A stretch of DNA of 64,000 bases from an uncultured Muribaculaceae bacterium. Its GTDB lineage: Bacteria; Bacteroidota; Bacteroidia; Bacteroidales; Muribaculaceae. Under the pieces are notes generated by a model. The model made no database searches, had not been told where the DNA came from, and saw only the letters and a list, made by a program, of their open reading frames with translations. This document shows positions 9,457 through 17,993 of the stretch, one piece after another. The stretch covers positions 62,001 through 126,000 of the forward strand of contig CAJTZQ010000001.1 in the NCBI GenBank assembly GCA_910583795.1, given 5' to 3'. Made by a program: the position numbers and the translations under genes. The first letter of the stretch is position 1. Each line of letters opens with the position of its first letter.

Positions 9457-9491
9457 AAAATCAGAGCAACTCTTTGTTGTTCTGATTTTTT
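9457..9491 (+). terminator. Rho-independent terminator after manC
   Basis: A 14-bp stem with one G-T pair (arms 9457-9470 and 9476-9489), a five-base loop, and a T run. Its loop and right arm overlap the -33 box of the next gene. Confidence 0.8.
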
Positions 9492-9504
9492 ACATTATAT
9501 TTGC
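9473..9504 (+). promoter_or_regulatory. Promoter of the short WYL gene
   Basis: TTTG at 9473-9476, a 19-base spacer and TATATTTGC at 9496-9504 form a near-perfect Bacteroidota promoter. The -33 box lies inside the manC terminator hairpin. The start codon is about 60 bases downstream. Confidence 0.75.
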
Positions 9505-9562
9505 GACCGTTATAGCAGTTATAAACTTAATTTAGAACCACCAATCAGAACTAACAAAATCG

Positions 9563-10174
9563 ATGAAACGCGATCTATTTCGAAGGTATGTGTGGCTCAT
9601 AGATACGGTACGTCATGCAAAGAAAGTGCGGTTTGAAGAGATCGCAGACAAATGGCTCACGTCTGCTGTCAATGAAGACAAGTCTCCACTCGCACTTCGT
9701 ACTTTCCACAACCACCGTCACGCAATCGACAGCCTCTTCGGTATTAAAATCGAGTGTGATCGTAGTGACCACCATAGTTACTATATCCACGAAGAAACGG
9801 GAAAGAACTCAACCCGTTTGAAAATATGGATGCTACAGCGCCTGGGTTATTCTGATATCGACAACGACCTTAAGGCTATGGGAAACAGAGTTGTCCTCGA
9901 CTCCCTGCCTGAAGACAAATGCGGCCTTTACGACGTAATCCAGGCAATGCAAGACAATAATGTGCTCAACATTGTTCTTTCCGAGCCCATGAACAATGGT
10001 AAAGAATCTATCTTTTACGCCCCTTACGGCATAAAATTTACTGATGACAAATGGCATGTGATCGGCAAAGACATCGAGACAGGAGACATTCATAATTTCC
10101 GTCTCGAATCTCTGAAATCGATCGCTTTGACCCATGCCACTTTCATCTTTCCAAAAGATTTCTCTATAGCATAG
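9563..10174 (+). CDS. Short WYL-domain protein
   Basis: A 203-residue paralogue of the WYL regulator at 3538-4446. It keeps the N-terminal helix-turn-helix-like part (MKRDLFRRYVWLIDT, residues 1-15, and RTFHNHRHAI near 51-60) and a reduced WYL-like part (YAPYGIKFTDDKWHVIGK near 152-169, then NFRLESLKSI), but ends without the 100-residue WCX extension. The ORF is intact and has its own strong promoter and terminator, so it looks like a functional short form rather than debris. Target and ligand are unknown. Confidence 0.7.
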   Translation: MKRDLFRRYVWLIDTVRHAKKVRFEEIADKWLTSAVNEDKSPLALRTFHNHRHAIDSLFGIKIECDRSDHHSYYIHEETGKNSTRLKIWMLQRLGYSDIDNDLKAMGNRVVLDSLPEDKCGLYDVIQAMQDNNVLNIVLSEPMNNGKESIFYAPYGIKFTDDKWHVIGKDIETGDIHNFRLESLKSIALTHATFIFPKDFSIA

Positions 10175-10187
10175 TAAACTCTTCCAG

Positions 10188-10224
10188 AAGCCGCAGAACA
10201 ATTCAATAATTCTGCGGCTTTTTT
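10188..10224 (+). terminator. Rho-independent terminator after the short WYL gene
   Basis: A perfect 11-bp stem (arms 10188-10198 and 10210-10220, AAGCCGCAGAA and its complement), an 11-base loop and a T run to 10224. Confidence 0.9.
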
Positions 10225-10275
10225 ATAGTGACAGTGTTTGTCTTCCCAACAGTTGCGAAAATTAAATAATTATAC

Positions 10276-10284
10276 TACTTTTGC
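10276..10284 (+). promoter_or_regulatory. Promoter abutting the start codon of the DUF4369-like lipoprotein gene
   Basis: TACTTTTGC matches the -7 consensus, with GTTG at 10252-10255 as a -33 box 20 bases upstream. The start codon ATG is at 10287, about where transcription should start, so the mRNA would have almost no leader. Confidence 0.55.
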
Positions 10285-10286
10285 GT

Positions 10287-11318
10287 ATGATTTCGATTAT
10301 ACGCATTATTTTTATAGTCTCTCTGCTCCTCCTCTCCGGATGCATAAAGAATGAATTCTCCATCGAATTCAATCTTCCCGCCGACGTGACCGCAAACTAC
10401 AAAATCTCTTATTATGCCTCCGACAAACGAGGAGGCATGGTCATAGAGACTGTGGCGCCCGTGGTGAATGGCAAATTCTTATTAAAAGGTAAAACCGTCA
10501 ACCCTTCTTTAATCTTTTTGTCGGGCTCGGGAAAGCAGTCGGTCGCTTTTTATATAGAGCGCGGAGAGACACTGAAAATATCAGGAGAATCTGCCGACCC
10601 ATATTCGTGGGATATCAAGGGAAATGAACTCGATGAGCAATGGGCACAATGGAGAAAGGGAAATGCAAAAGAGCTTGCCCTCCAAGACCCCGAAAAGACA
10701 AATTCATTGATCGCTAAATATGTGACCCACAACTCTTCTTCACCCATTTCCGCGCTCATGCTCCTGACTTCATTCTCACGCAGAGACAACGAATCTCTTT
10801 TCAGAAGACTTTGGCTAAAGCTGAGCGGCGAGGCACGCGATCCTAAATGGACTTCCCTTGCAGGGCGCGCCGACCAACCGGACAATTACGTAAAAACGCC
10901 CGGTAGGCTGCGCTCTATGGCGGTCAGGTCTTTCCATCACGGAGTCGACACTCTGCGCACTGATTCCGCTAAAGCCTCGGTATTATTTTTCTGGTATTCC
11001 GGATTCCCGGAAAGAAGGGAATATATGGACTCAATCAAGTCTTTGGCAAAGGAATATCCTGATTCAGCGAAACGCTTGATAGCGGATATCTGTCTGGAAG
11101 CAGATTCAATTGCGTGGCGCTCGCCGTTGAGGTCAGACTCCCTTAAGAACGTAGTGAGGGGATGGGCTCCCGCCGGCTTGGCAGACAGCAGACTCATGAC
11201 CCTTTTGGTGCCACGCGCACCATATTATATAGTGTTCGATTCGAATGGGAAACAAAGCTACCGAGGATCTGACACCAAGGAGGCATTCTCAGAATTCCGC
11301 TCACTCATGAAAAAATAA
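10287..11318 (+). CDS. DUF4369-like lipoprotein with degenerate thioredoxin fold
   Basis: A lipoprotein of 343 residues: signal peptide with lipobox LSGC (Cys19). Residues about 25-115 resemble the DUF4369 beta-domain found at the N-terminus of Bacteroidota TlpA/ResA-like thiol:disulfide proteins. The C-terminal third has the thioredoxin pattern ASVLFFWYSGFPERREY (about 230-246) and YYIVFDSNGKQSYRG near the end. Where TlpA-like proteins have WCxxC after the FFW strand, this protein has SGFPE, so both catalytic cysteines are missing. It is probably a periplasmic-facing binding or structural protein rather than a redox enzyme. A TTG six bases upstream is an alternative start. Confidence 0.65.
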   Translation: MISIIRIIFIVSLLLLSGCIKNEFSIEFNLPADVTANYKISYYASDKRGGMVIETVAPVVNGKFLLKGKTVNPSLIFLSGSGKQSVAFYIERGETLKISGESADPYSWDIKGNELDEQWAQWRKGNAKELALQDPEKTNSLIAKYVTHNSSSPISALMLLTSFSRRDNESLFRRLWLKLSGEARDPKWTSLAGRADQPDNYVKTPGRLRSMAVRSFHHGVDTLRTDSAKASVLFFWYSGFPERREYMDSIKSLAKEYPDSAKRLIADICLEADSIAWRSPLRSDSLKNVVRGWAPAGLADSRLMTLLVPRAPYYIVFDSNGKQSYRGSDTKEAFSEFRSLMKK

Positions 11319-11381
11319 CTCTTCCTCAACCCTAAACTCTCAACCCTCACCCCTAACCCCTAAATTCACCCGACTTCCGCT

Positions 11382-12926
11382 ATGCTGACAAAGGTTTACT
11401 CCGCTTCAATACAGGGCATCGACGCCTTCCCCGTGACTATCGAGACAGACGGGGGCGCCGGATCATTGTTCATGATTGTAGGGCTTCCGGATACGGCTGT
11501 GAAAGAAAGCCACCAGCGTATAGTGTCTGCGATATCTCATAGTGGAGTCAAATTCCCGCATAAAGGCACCACTATCAATCTTGCCCCTGCAGATATCAAA
11601 AAAGAGGGGGCGGCATTCGACCTCCCGATGGCGATTGGGGTGCTATCCGCACATGGTCTGGTGCCACCCGACCATCTTGCCGATTATATGATCATGGGGG
11701 AACTGTCGCTCGATGGTTCGGTACTCCCTGTTAAAGGCGCACTTCCTATGGCGGTAAAAGCACGTGAACTCGGGTTCAAGCGTCTGATTGTGCCTGAAGA
11801 GAATGTGACAGAGGCTGCCGTAGTCAACAAGATAGAGGTTTTCGGAGTCAAGACGCTCAGTAAGGCTCTCGCCCTCATCTCGGATGCTTCAGATCTTCAA
11901 CCTGTGAAAATCAACACCCGTGAATTATTTGCCGCAGGCGCAGAATCGTTCGATTTCGATTTTTCAGAAGTAAAGGGTCAGGACAGCGTCAAAAGGGCAT
12001 TTGAAGTGGCATGTGCCGGAGGACATAATCTTCTTATGATAGGCCCTCCGGGTGCAGGAAAATCCATGATGGCAAAACGTATACCCTCGATACTTCCCCC
12101 TCTCAGCCTTGGAGAAGCCCTTGAGACCACAAAGATACACTCCGTTGCAGGAAAGCTTTCCCGTGGATCAATGCTCATGACAAGCCGCCCGTTCCGCACG
12201 CCTCATCACACCGTGTCGCCCGTGGCTCTCGTGGGAGGTGGCACAAATCCCATGCCCGGGGAGATTTCCCTCGCCCACAACGGAGTCCTCTTCCTCGATG
12301 AATTTCCGGAATTTCCCCGTCAGGTGCTTGAAGTGCTTCGCCAACCTATTGAAGACCGGGTCATCACGGTGGCGAGAGCTAAATATACGGTAAATTATCC
12401 GGCATCATTCATGCTTGTGGCGTCCATGAACCCGTGTCCATGCGGATATTACGGACACCCAACCAAACAATGCACATGCGCTCCGGGAGCAGTCAATAAA
12501 TACATGAACCGGATATCCGGTCCGCTTCTCGACCGTATTGACATACAAGTGGAGATACAGCCCGTCAGCTTCGACGACATGGCAAACAAGGCTCCGGCGG
12601 AAAGCAGTGCGGAAATTCGTAAGCGTGTAATCGCCGCCAGATCTATCCAGCAGCTGCGTTTCCAGGGTGAGAAAGGGATCTATTGCAATGCCCAGATGAA
12701 CTCACGCCTGCTCCACAAGTATGCATGGCCTGACGAAGAAGGACTTGCGAAGCTCAAAGACAGGATGACCAAACTCAATATGAGCGCACGCGCATTCGAC
12801 AGGATCTTGCGCGTGGCTCGCACCATCGCCGATCTCGACAACTCCGAGAACGTTCTCTCCCGACACATTGCCGAAGCCATCGGCTACCGCTCCCTCGACC
12901 GCGCCAACTACGGCTCGACATTCTGA
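11382..12926 (+). CDS. comM: YifB/ComM-family Mg-chelatase-like AAA+ ATPase
   Basis: A 514-residue protein with an N-terminal ChlI/Lon-like domain (about 20-145), a AAA+ core with Walker A GPPGAGKSM (about 221-229) and Walker B LFLDEFPEF (about 305-313), a cysteine cluster NPCPCGYYG plus CTCAPG (about 350-370) and a C-terminal Mg-chelatase domain. ComM helicases promote branch migration during integration of incoming DNA in natural transformation; homologues are widespread even in non-competent bacteria. The intergenic stretch before it holds only low-complexity C/A/T repeats. Confidence 0.9.
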   Translation: MLTKVYSASIQGIDAFPVTIETDGGAGSLFMIVGLPDTAVKESHQRIVSAISHSGVKFPHKGTTINLAPADIKKEGAAFDLPMAIGVLSAHGLVPPDHLADYMIMGELSLDGSVLPVKGALPMAVKARELGFKRLIVPEENVTEAAVVNKIEVFGVKTLSKALALISDASDLQPVKINTRELFAAGAESFDFDFSEVKGQDSVKRAFEVACAGGHNLLMIGPPGAGKSMMAKRIPSILPPLSLGEALETTKIHSVAGKLSRGSMLMTSRPFRTPHHTVSPVALVGGGTNPMPGEISLAHNGVLFLDEFPEFPRQVLEVLRQPIEDRVITVARAKYTVNYPASFMLVASMNPCPCGYYGHPTKQCTCAPGAVNKYMNRISGPLLDRIDIQVEIQPVSFDDMANKAPAESSAEIRKRVIAARSIQQLRFQGEKGIYCNAQMNSRLLHKYAWPDEEGLAKLKDRMTKLNMSARAFDRILRVARTIADLDNSENVLSRHIAEAIGYRSLDRANYGSTF

Positions 12927-13058
12927 AAACGGAATGAAATATGTAAAAAAATTGAATTCTGCATCCTAAATTTGCCATATACTGACTTTTGCTAAAAAAA
13001 TTTTCATTTTTTGTTGAATTTTTTATTATATAAATTTTTCCGCAATAAAAAAAGTTTC

Positions 13059-13067
13059 TAACTTTGC
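13059..13067 (+). promoter_or_regulatory. Promoter of the 2-oxoacid:ferredoxin oxidoreductase operon
   Basis: TAACTTTGC matches the -7 consensus, 55 bases before the start codon of the alpha-subunit gene. The upstream region (12930-13050) is very A/T rich; no exact TTTG -33 box is seen at 19-21 bases. Confidence 0.55.
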
Positions 13068-13122
13068 GATATATTTACTGACAAATTGCCAGTGGAGATT
13101 AACCCCAAATCTAACCAGACAC

Positions 13123-14976
13123 ATGCTACAGTCTACAAATGTACAGACTCTTGAGAAGGTAGTGATCCGATTCGCCGGTGACTCCGGCGACGGTATGCAG
13201 CTCGCCGGCAACATCTTCTCCAACGTCTCGGCAGGCGAAGGAAACCTTATTTCCACCTTCCCCGACTATCCGGCAGAAATCCGCGCCCCGCAAGGCTCTC
13301 TCAGTGGAGTTTCGGGCTATCAGGTAAGCGTAGGTAAAAACGTACACACACCCGGCGACAGTGCTGACGTGCTTGTGGCAATGAACCCCGCAGCCCTCAA
13401 AACCAATCTGAAATATCTTAAACCTGACGGTATCATCATCTGCGACGGTGACTCATTCACTGCTGCCAACCTCAAAAAGGCGCTTTATCAGACTGAAGAC
13501 CCAATCAAGGAACTCGGCATCAATCCCGACAGGATCATGCTCGTGCCTATGACCACTCTTCTCAAACACACCCTCGCCGACACCGGCATGGACCAGAAAG
13601 CGATGATGAAGTGTAAGAATATGCTCGCACTTGGTCTTCTCTGCTGGCTCCTTGACCGCCCCGTTGATAAGGTTCTTGCAAAGCTCAAAGCAAAGTTCGC
13701 CAAGAAGCCCGCTGTCTATGAGGCAAACGAAAAGGTTATCCACGCAGGTTGGGACTATGGTCACAACACACACGCCTCAATGCCTACATATCGCATCGAG
13801 ACTGAGGCTACTGTCCCCGGAACTTATACCGACGTCAACGGCAACACAGCCACCGCATGGGGTCTTATCATGGCTTCTGAAAAGAGCCACCGTCCCCTGT
13901 TCCTCGGCTCATATCCTATCACCCCCGCCACAGACATCCTCCACGAGCTCGCAAAACGCAAAGACCTTGGCGTAAAGGCTTGCCAGATGGAAGATGAGAT
14001 CGCAGGTGTATGCTCCGCTATCGGCGCTTCTTACGGTGGACAGCTCGCTGTCACAACAACTTCAGGTCCCGGTCTCGCACTTAAGAGCGAAGGTATCGGT
14101 CTTGCAGTCATGGCAGAGCTTCCTCTCGTGGTTATCGACGTTCAGCGTGGCGGTCCGTCAACCGGTCTTCCCACCAAGACTGAACAGACCGACCTCATGC
14201 AGGCTCTCTACGGCAGAAACGGTGAAAGCCCTGTCTGCGTAGTTGCCGCAGCAAGCCCCACAGATTGCTTCACAATGGCATTCGAGGCTTCCCGCATCGC
14301 TATCGAGCACATGACTCCGGTGATCCTTCTTACAGATGCATTCATAGCAAACGGTTCTTCTGCATTCAGAATCCCTGAGGAGAAAGATTTCCCCGAGATC
14401 AAACCCAACTTCGTATCTGCAGAGCAGATTGAAAAGGGATGGAAACCATTCGACCGCAACGCCGAGACTTACGCCCGCTACTGGGCTATCCCCGGCACAG
14501 AAGGCGCCATGCACCGTGTAGGCGGTCTTGAAAAAGACTTCACCACCTCAGTGATCTCTACCGACGGTCCCAACCACGAACGTATGGTGAAAGTTCGCCG
14601 CGAAAAGATTGCACGCATAGCCAACGATATCCCCGAGCTCAAGCTCCAGGGCGACGAAAACGCCGACACAGTTTTGGTTGGATGGGGAGGCACTTACGGT
14701 CACGTCCTCACGGCAGCAACCGAGCTTAACAAGGAAGGCACACCCGTTGCATTGGCTCATTTCCGCTATATCAACCCGCTCCCCAAGAATGCTCTCGACG
14801 AACTCAAGAAGTTCAAACGCATCATTGTGGCAGAGCTCAATACCGGAATGTTTGCAGACTATCTCCAGCAGCACATGCCAAACAAGGAGATTCTCCGCAT
14901 AAACAAGATCGAGGGACAGCCATTCCTCGTAAAAGAGATTGTAGAAGGAGTGAAAAAACATATAGCTGAAGCATAA
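13123..14976 (+). CDS. korA: 2-oxoacid:acceptor oxidoreductase, fused gamma-alpha subunit
   Basis: A 617-residue subunit. The gamma domain comes first (about 10-190, RFAGDSGDGMQLAGNIFS), then the pyrimidine-binding alpha domain (about 205-430, PITPATDILHELAKR and QMEDEIAGVCSAIGASYGG) and a transketolase-C-like part (about 470-615). With the next gene it forms the thiamine-diphosphate enzyme that oxidatively decarboxylates a 2-oxoacid, most likely 2-oxoglutarate, to the acyl-CoA while reducing ferredoxin. This replaces the NAD-linked dehydrogenase complex in anaerobes. The substrate call rests on the domain order. It lies four bases before korB. Confidence 0.88.
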   Translation: MLQSTNVQTLEKVVIRFAGDSGDGMQLAGNIFSNVSAGEGNLISTFPDYPAEIRAPQGSLSGVSGYQVSVGKNVHTPGDSADVLVAMNPAALKTNLKYLKPDGIIICDGDSFTAANLKKALYQTEDPIKELGINPDRIMLVPMTTLLKHTLADTGMDQKAMMKCKNMLALGLLCWLLDRPVDKVLAKLKAKFAKKPAVYEANEKVIHAGWDYGHNTHASMPTYRIETEATVPGTYTDVNGNTATAWGLIMASEKSHRPLFLGSYPITPATDILHELAKRKDLGVKACQMEDEIAGVCSAIGASYGGQLAVTTTSGPGLALKSEGIGLAVMAELPLVVIDVQRGGPSTGLPTKTEQTDLMQALYGRNGESPVCVVAAASPTDCFTMAFEASRIAIEHMTPVILLTDAFIANGSSAFRIPEEKDFPEIKPNFVSAEQIEKGWKPFDRNAETYARYWAIPGTEGAMHRVGGLEKDFTTSVISTDGPNHERMVKVRREKIARIANDIPELKLQGDENADTVLVGWGGTYGHVLTAATELNKEGTPVALAHFRYINPLPKNALDELKKFKRIIVAELNTGMFADYLQQHMPNKEILRINKIEGQPFLVKEIVEGVKKHIAEA

Positions 14977-14980
14977 CCTT

Positions 14981-16003
14981 ATGGAAGACAACATGACAAA
15001 AACTTTCGCGGCAGGCGATTTCAAAAACGAACAGACAGCCCGTTGGTGCCCCGGATGTGGTGACCATGCCATCCTCAATGTGCTCCACAAGGCTATGGCA
15101 GAAATCGGTGTGGCTCCCAAAGACACAGCCGTAATCTCCGGTATCGGATGTTCTTCACGCCTCCCTTATTATATGAACACCTACGGCATGCACACCATCC
15201 ACGGTCGTGCCGCAGCTATCGCGACAGGTCTCAAGACTTCCCGTCCCGACCTCATGGTATGGCAGATTTCAGGCGACGGCGACGGTCTCGCAATCGGTGG
15301 CAACCACTTCATCCATGCCCTCCGTCGCAACATCGACATCAACATCCTGCTTTTCAACAATAAGATCTATGGTCTGACAAAAGGTCAGTACTCACCTACT
15401 TCCGACCGTGGTTTCGTTTCCAAGTCTTCTCCTTACGGCACAACCGAGGATCCGTTTATCCCCGCTGAGCTCGTATTCGGCGCACGCGGCAAATTCTTTG
15501 CCCGCGGATTCGACATCACTCTCGACACCACACGCGAGATCATGGTAGCTGCCGCCCGCCACAAAGGCGCAGCTGTTGTTGAAGTGCTCCAGAACTGTGT
15601 TATCTTCAACCATGGCATTCACACTTGGCTTTCTGACAAAGAAGTTCGTGCAGAGCGCACAATCACACTCCGTCAGGGTGAAAAGATGCTCTTCGGCAAA
15701 GACAACCAGAAAGGTCTCGTTCGCGACGGGTTCTCACTCAAGGCTGTGACAATCGGTGAAGACGGCTACACTATCGACGACGTGCTCGTACACGACGCCC
15801 ACACCGTAGACGATATCCTCCACCGTCAGCTCGCCCTCATGGACGGACATGAACTGCCCCTCGCTCTCGGAGTGATCCGCGATGTTGACGCTCCCACCTA
15901 CGACCACGACGTGGCTGCTCAGGTTGAAGAAGTGAAGGCTAAGAAAGGTTTTACCAACCTCCGCGACATGATCCTTAAGACAGCCGAGACATGGACTGTC
16001 TGA
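14981..16003 (+). CDS. korB: 2-oxoacid:ferredoxin oxidoreductase beta subunit
   Basis: A 340-residue thiamine-diphosphate-binding subunit. Visible are WCPGCGDHAILN (about 23-34), the GIGCSSRLPYY block (about 55-65), the thiamine-diphosphate motif GDGDGLAIGGNH through NNKIYGLTKGQYSPTS (about 97-142) and QNCVIFN (about 205). It has no extra ferredoxin domain, so electrons pass to a separate ferredoxin. It forms an operon with korA and ends at a strong terminator. Confidence 0.9.
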   Translation: MEDNMTKTFAAGDFKNEQTARWCPGCGDHAILNVLHKAMAEIGVAPKDTAVISGIGCSSRLPYYMNTYGMHTIHGRAAAIATGLKTSRPDLMVWQISGDGDGLAIGGNHFIHALRRNIDINILLFNNKIYGLTKGQYSPTSDRGFVSKSSPYGTTEDPFIPAELVFGARGKFFARGFDITLDTTREIMVAAARHKGAAVVEVLQNCVIFNHGIHTWLSDKEVRAERTITLRQGEKMLFGKDNQKGLVRDGFSLKAVTIGEDGYTIDDVLVHDAHTVDDILHRQLALMDGHELPLALGVIRDVDAPTYDHDVAAQVEEVKAKKGFTNLRDMILKTAETWTV

Positions 16004-16041
16004 GTTAGTTCTGTAAAACAGACGCAAACCTACCATAACGT

Positions 16042-16069
16042 AAACAGCGGCATATCGCCGCTGTTTTTT
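16042..16069 (+). terminator. Rho-independent terminator after korB
   Basis: A perfect 10-bp stem (AAACAGCGGC, five-base loop, GCCGCTGTTT) followed by a T run. Confidence 0.92.
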
Positions 16070-16155
16070 TATACAATCCACCCTGTTTTTATGCACATAT
16101 TTCACTTTTTCGTGCAATTTTTGTTGAAAAATTTCCTCATTTGAATTTTTTTCGT

Positions 16156-16164
16156 TTACTTTGC
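16156..16164 (+). promoter_or_regulatory. Promoter of acpP-fabF
   Basis: TTACTTTGC differs at one base from the Bacteroidota -7 consensus and lies 52 bases before the acpP start. No well-spaced TTTG -33 box is visible. Confidence 0.45.
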
Positions 16165-16215
16165 AGCCTGAAATTACGCAAAATTCAATATTCACAACAA
16201 ATTAATTTAGAAATT

Positions 16216-16452
16216 ATGGCAGATATTGCATCAAGAGTAAAAGCTATCATCGTTGACAAACTCACAGTTGACGAGAACGAAGTTACTCCAGCAGCTGAAT
16301 TCAGCAAAGATCTCGGCGCAGATTCACTCGACACAGTAGAGCTCATCATGGAATTCGAGAAAGAATTCGGCATCACAATTCCTGACGAAGACGCAGAGAA
16401 GATCACCACTGTAGGTGACGCCATCACATATATCGAGGAGCACTCGAAATAA
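16216..16452 (+). CDS. acpP: Acyl carrier protein
   Basis: A 78-residue acidic protein that carries acyl chains on a phosphopantetheine arm during fatty acid synthesis. The attachment site is Ser37 in GADSLDTVEL. The reading frame continues 75 bases upstream, but the ATG at 16216 (MADIASRVKAIIVDKL) gives the standard length and lies after the promoter. It is followed by fabF at 36 bases, the usual arrangement. Confidence 0.97.
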   Translation: MADIASRVKAIIVDKLTVDENEVTPAAEFSKDLGADSLDTVELIMEFEKEFGITIPDEDAEKITTVGDAITYIEEHSK

Positions 16453-16488
16453 TCAATCCCAACACATTCCCCACACCAATTTCCCGAT

Positions 16489-17754
16489 ATGGAATTAAAA
16501 AGAGTTGTAGTAACCGGACTCGGCGCGCTCACTCCCATTGGCAATGATGTCAAGACCGCGTGGGAAAATGCGGTTAACGGTGTAAGCGGAGCGGGGCCGA
16601 TCACGCATTTCGATGCGTCGAAGTTCAAGACTCAATTCGCATGCGAGATTAAGGATTTCAACCCGGCTGACCATTTCGACCGCAAGAAAGCCCGCCAGCT
16701 CGACCTCTATGCCATGTATGCCCTTGTGGCTGCCGACGAGGCTATCAACGATGCGAACCTTGAAAATGAGAATGTAGACAAAAACCGCGTAGGAGTGATC
16801 TTTGCTGCCGGCATCGGTGGTCTCCACACTTTCGAAGAGGAGGCAGGCTATTTTGCCCTCCACGGTGAGGAGCAGGGTCCTAAATACAACCCTTTCTTCA
16901 TTCCTAAGATGATCGCCGATATCGCTGCCGGACATATCTCTATCGAGCATAGCTTCCGCGGCCCTAACTTCGGCACTGTTTCGGCTTGTGCTTCTTCAAA
17001 CAACGCGCTTGTCGATGCATTCAATATTATCCGTCTCGGCATGGCTGACGCCATTGTTGCCGGCGGTGCTGAAGCTGCGGTATTCCCCGCAGGTGTAGGC
17101 GGTTTCAACTCAATGAAAGCGCTCTCCACCCGCAACGATGACCCTGCAACAGCTTCTCGCCCGTTCTCCGGCTCTCGCGACGGTTTCGTGATCGGTGAGG
17201 GTGCTGCCGCACTTGTGCTCGAAGAACTCGAACACGCCAAAGCTCGCGGCGCACATATCTACGCAGAAGTGGCAGGCGGCGGCATGAGCGCGGATGCTTA
17301 CCACATCACAGCCACTCACCCGGAAGGTCTCGGTGCAAAGCTCGTCATGGAGAATGCACTCAAAGACGCCGGCATGAAGCCTGAAGATATCGATTATATC
17401 AACCTACACGGCACATCTACTCCCGTAGGAGATATCAGCGAGGCTAAGGCTATCAAGGAAGTGTTTGGTGACCACGCTTATAAAGTGAGTCTCAGCTCCA
17501 CAAAATCTATGACAGGTCACCTTCTCGGTGCTGCCGGAGCTCTTGAGGCACTCTTCAGCGTGAAGGCTATTACAGACGGAATCGTGCCCCCGACAATCAA
17601 CCACGTCGACGGCGACAACGATCCTGAAGTGGATTATGATCTCGACTTCACTTTCAACAAGGCTAAGAAACGCGACATTAATGCTGTGCTTTCAAACACC
17701 TTCGGGTTCGGCGGTCATAATGCAGCCATCATCTTCAAGAAATATAAAGATTGA
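16489..17754 (+). CDS. fabF: 3-oxoacyl-ACP synthase II
   Basis: A 421-residue condensing enzyme that elongates acyl-ACP with malonyl-ACP in type II fatty acid synthesis. The catalytic triad is visible as Cys167 (VSACASSNNAL), a His in LHGTSTPVGD (about 305) and a His in KSMTGHLLGAAGA (about 342). It is co-transcribed with acpP and ends at a hairpin terminator. Confidence 0.96.
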   Translation: MELKRVVVTGLGALTPIGNDVKTAWENAVNGVSGAGPITHFDASKFKTQFACEIKDFNPADHFDRKKARQLDLYAMYALVAADEAINDANLENENVDKNRVGVIFAAGIGGLHTFEEEAGYFALHGEEQGPKYNPFFIPKMIADIAAGHISIEHSFRGPNFGTVSACASSNNALVDAFNIIRLGMADAIVAGGAEAAVFPAGVGGFNSMKALSTRNDDPATASRPFSGSRDGFVIGEGAAALVLEELEHAKARGAHIYAEVAGGGMSADAYHITATHPEGLGAKLVMENALKDAGMKPEDIDYINLHGTSTPVGDISEAKAIKEVFGDHAYKVSLSSTKSMTGHLLGAAGALEALFSVKAITDGIVPPTINHVDGDNDPEVDYDLDFTFNKAKKRDINAVLSNTFGFGGHNAAIIFKKYKD

Positions 17755-17775
17755 TAATAATCCCTCTTTATAACG

Positions 17776-17805
17776 AAAGGTGCTTCTATCCGGAGCACCT
17801 TTTTC
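17776..17805 (+). terminator. Rho-independent terminator after fabF
   Basis: A 9-bp stem (AAAGGTGCT and AGCACCTTT) with a nine-base loop, followed by T-rich sequence. Confidence 0.88.
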
Positions 17806-17889
17806 TTTAATTTCATTAACCAAATATCCCAAAATAGAAACCATATCTCAAACGTTATTATAGGGGATTGAAATAAGGGATTATGCAAT

Positions 17890-17993
17890 TAATAATGATT
17901 GCATATCTCTCAAAACTCAAAACTCATAATAATGATTGCATATATCTCACAACTCACAACTCAACTCTCACAACTCAAAACTCAAAACAGAAT
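17890..17993 (+). repeat. Low-complexity intergenic repeat before a lipoprotein gene
   Basis: The unit AATAATGATTGCATAT occurs twice with a 37-base offset (17891 and 17928), each followed by runs of CTCAAAACTC or CTCACAACTC. The same CTCACAACTC unit appears in reverse at 26048-26070. The stretch extends an open frame but is unlikely to be coding. Confidence 0.7.

Noticed and set aside
11329..11372. CCCTAA-like tandem repeats resembling telomere repeats
   Set aside because: Short, irregular and of the same low-complexity kind as other intergenic junk in this window.
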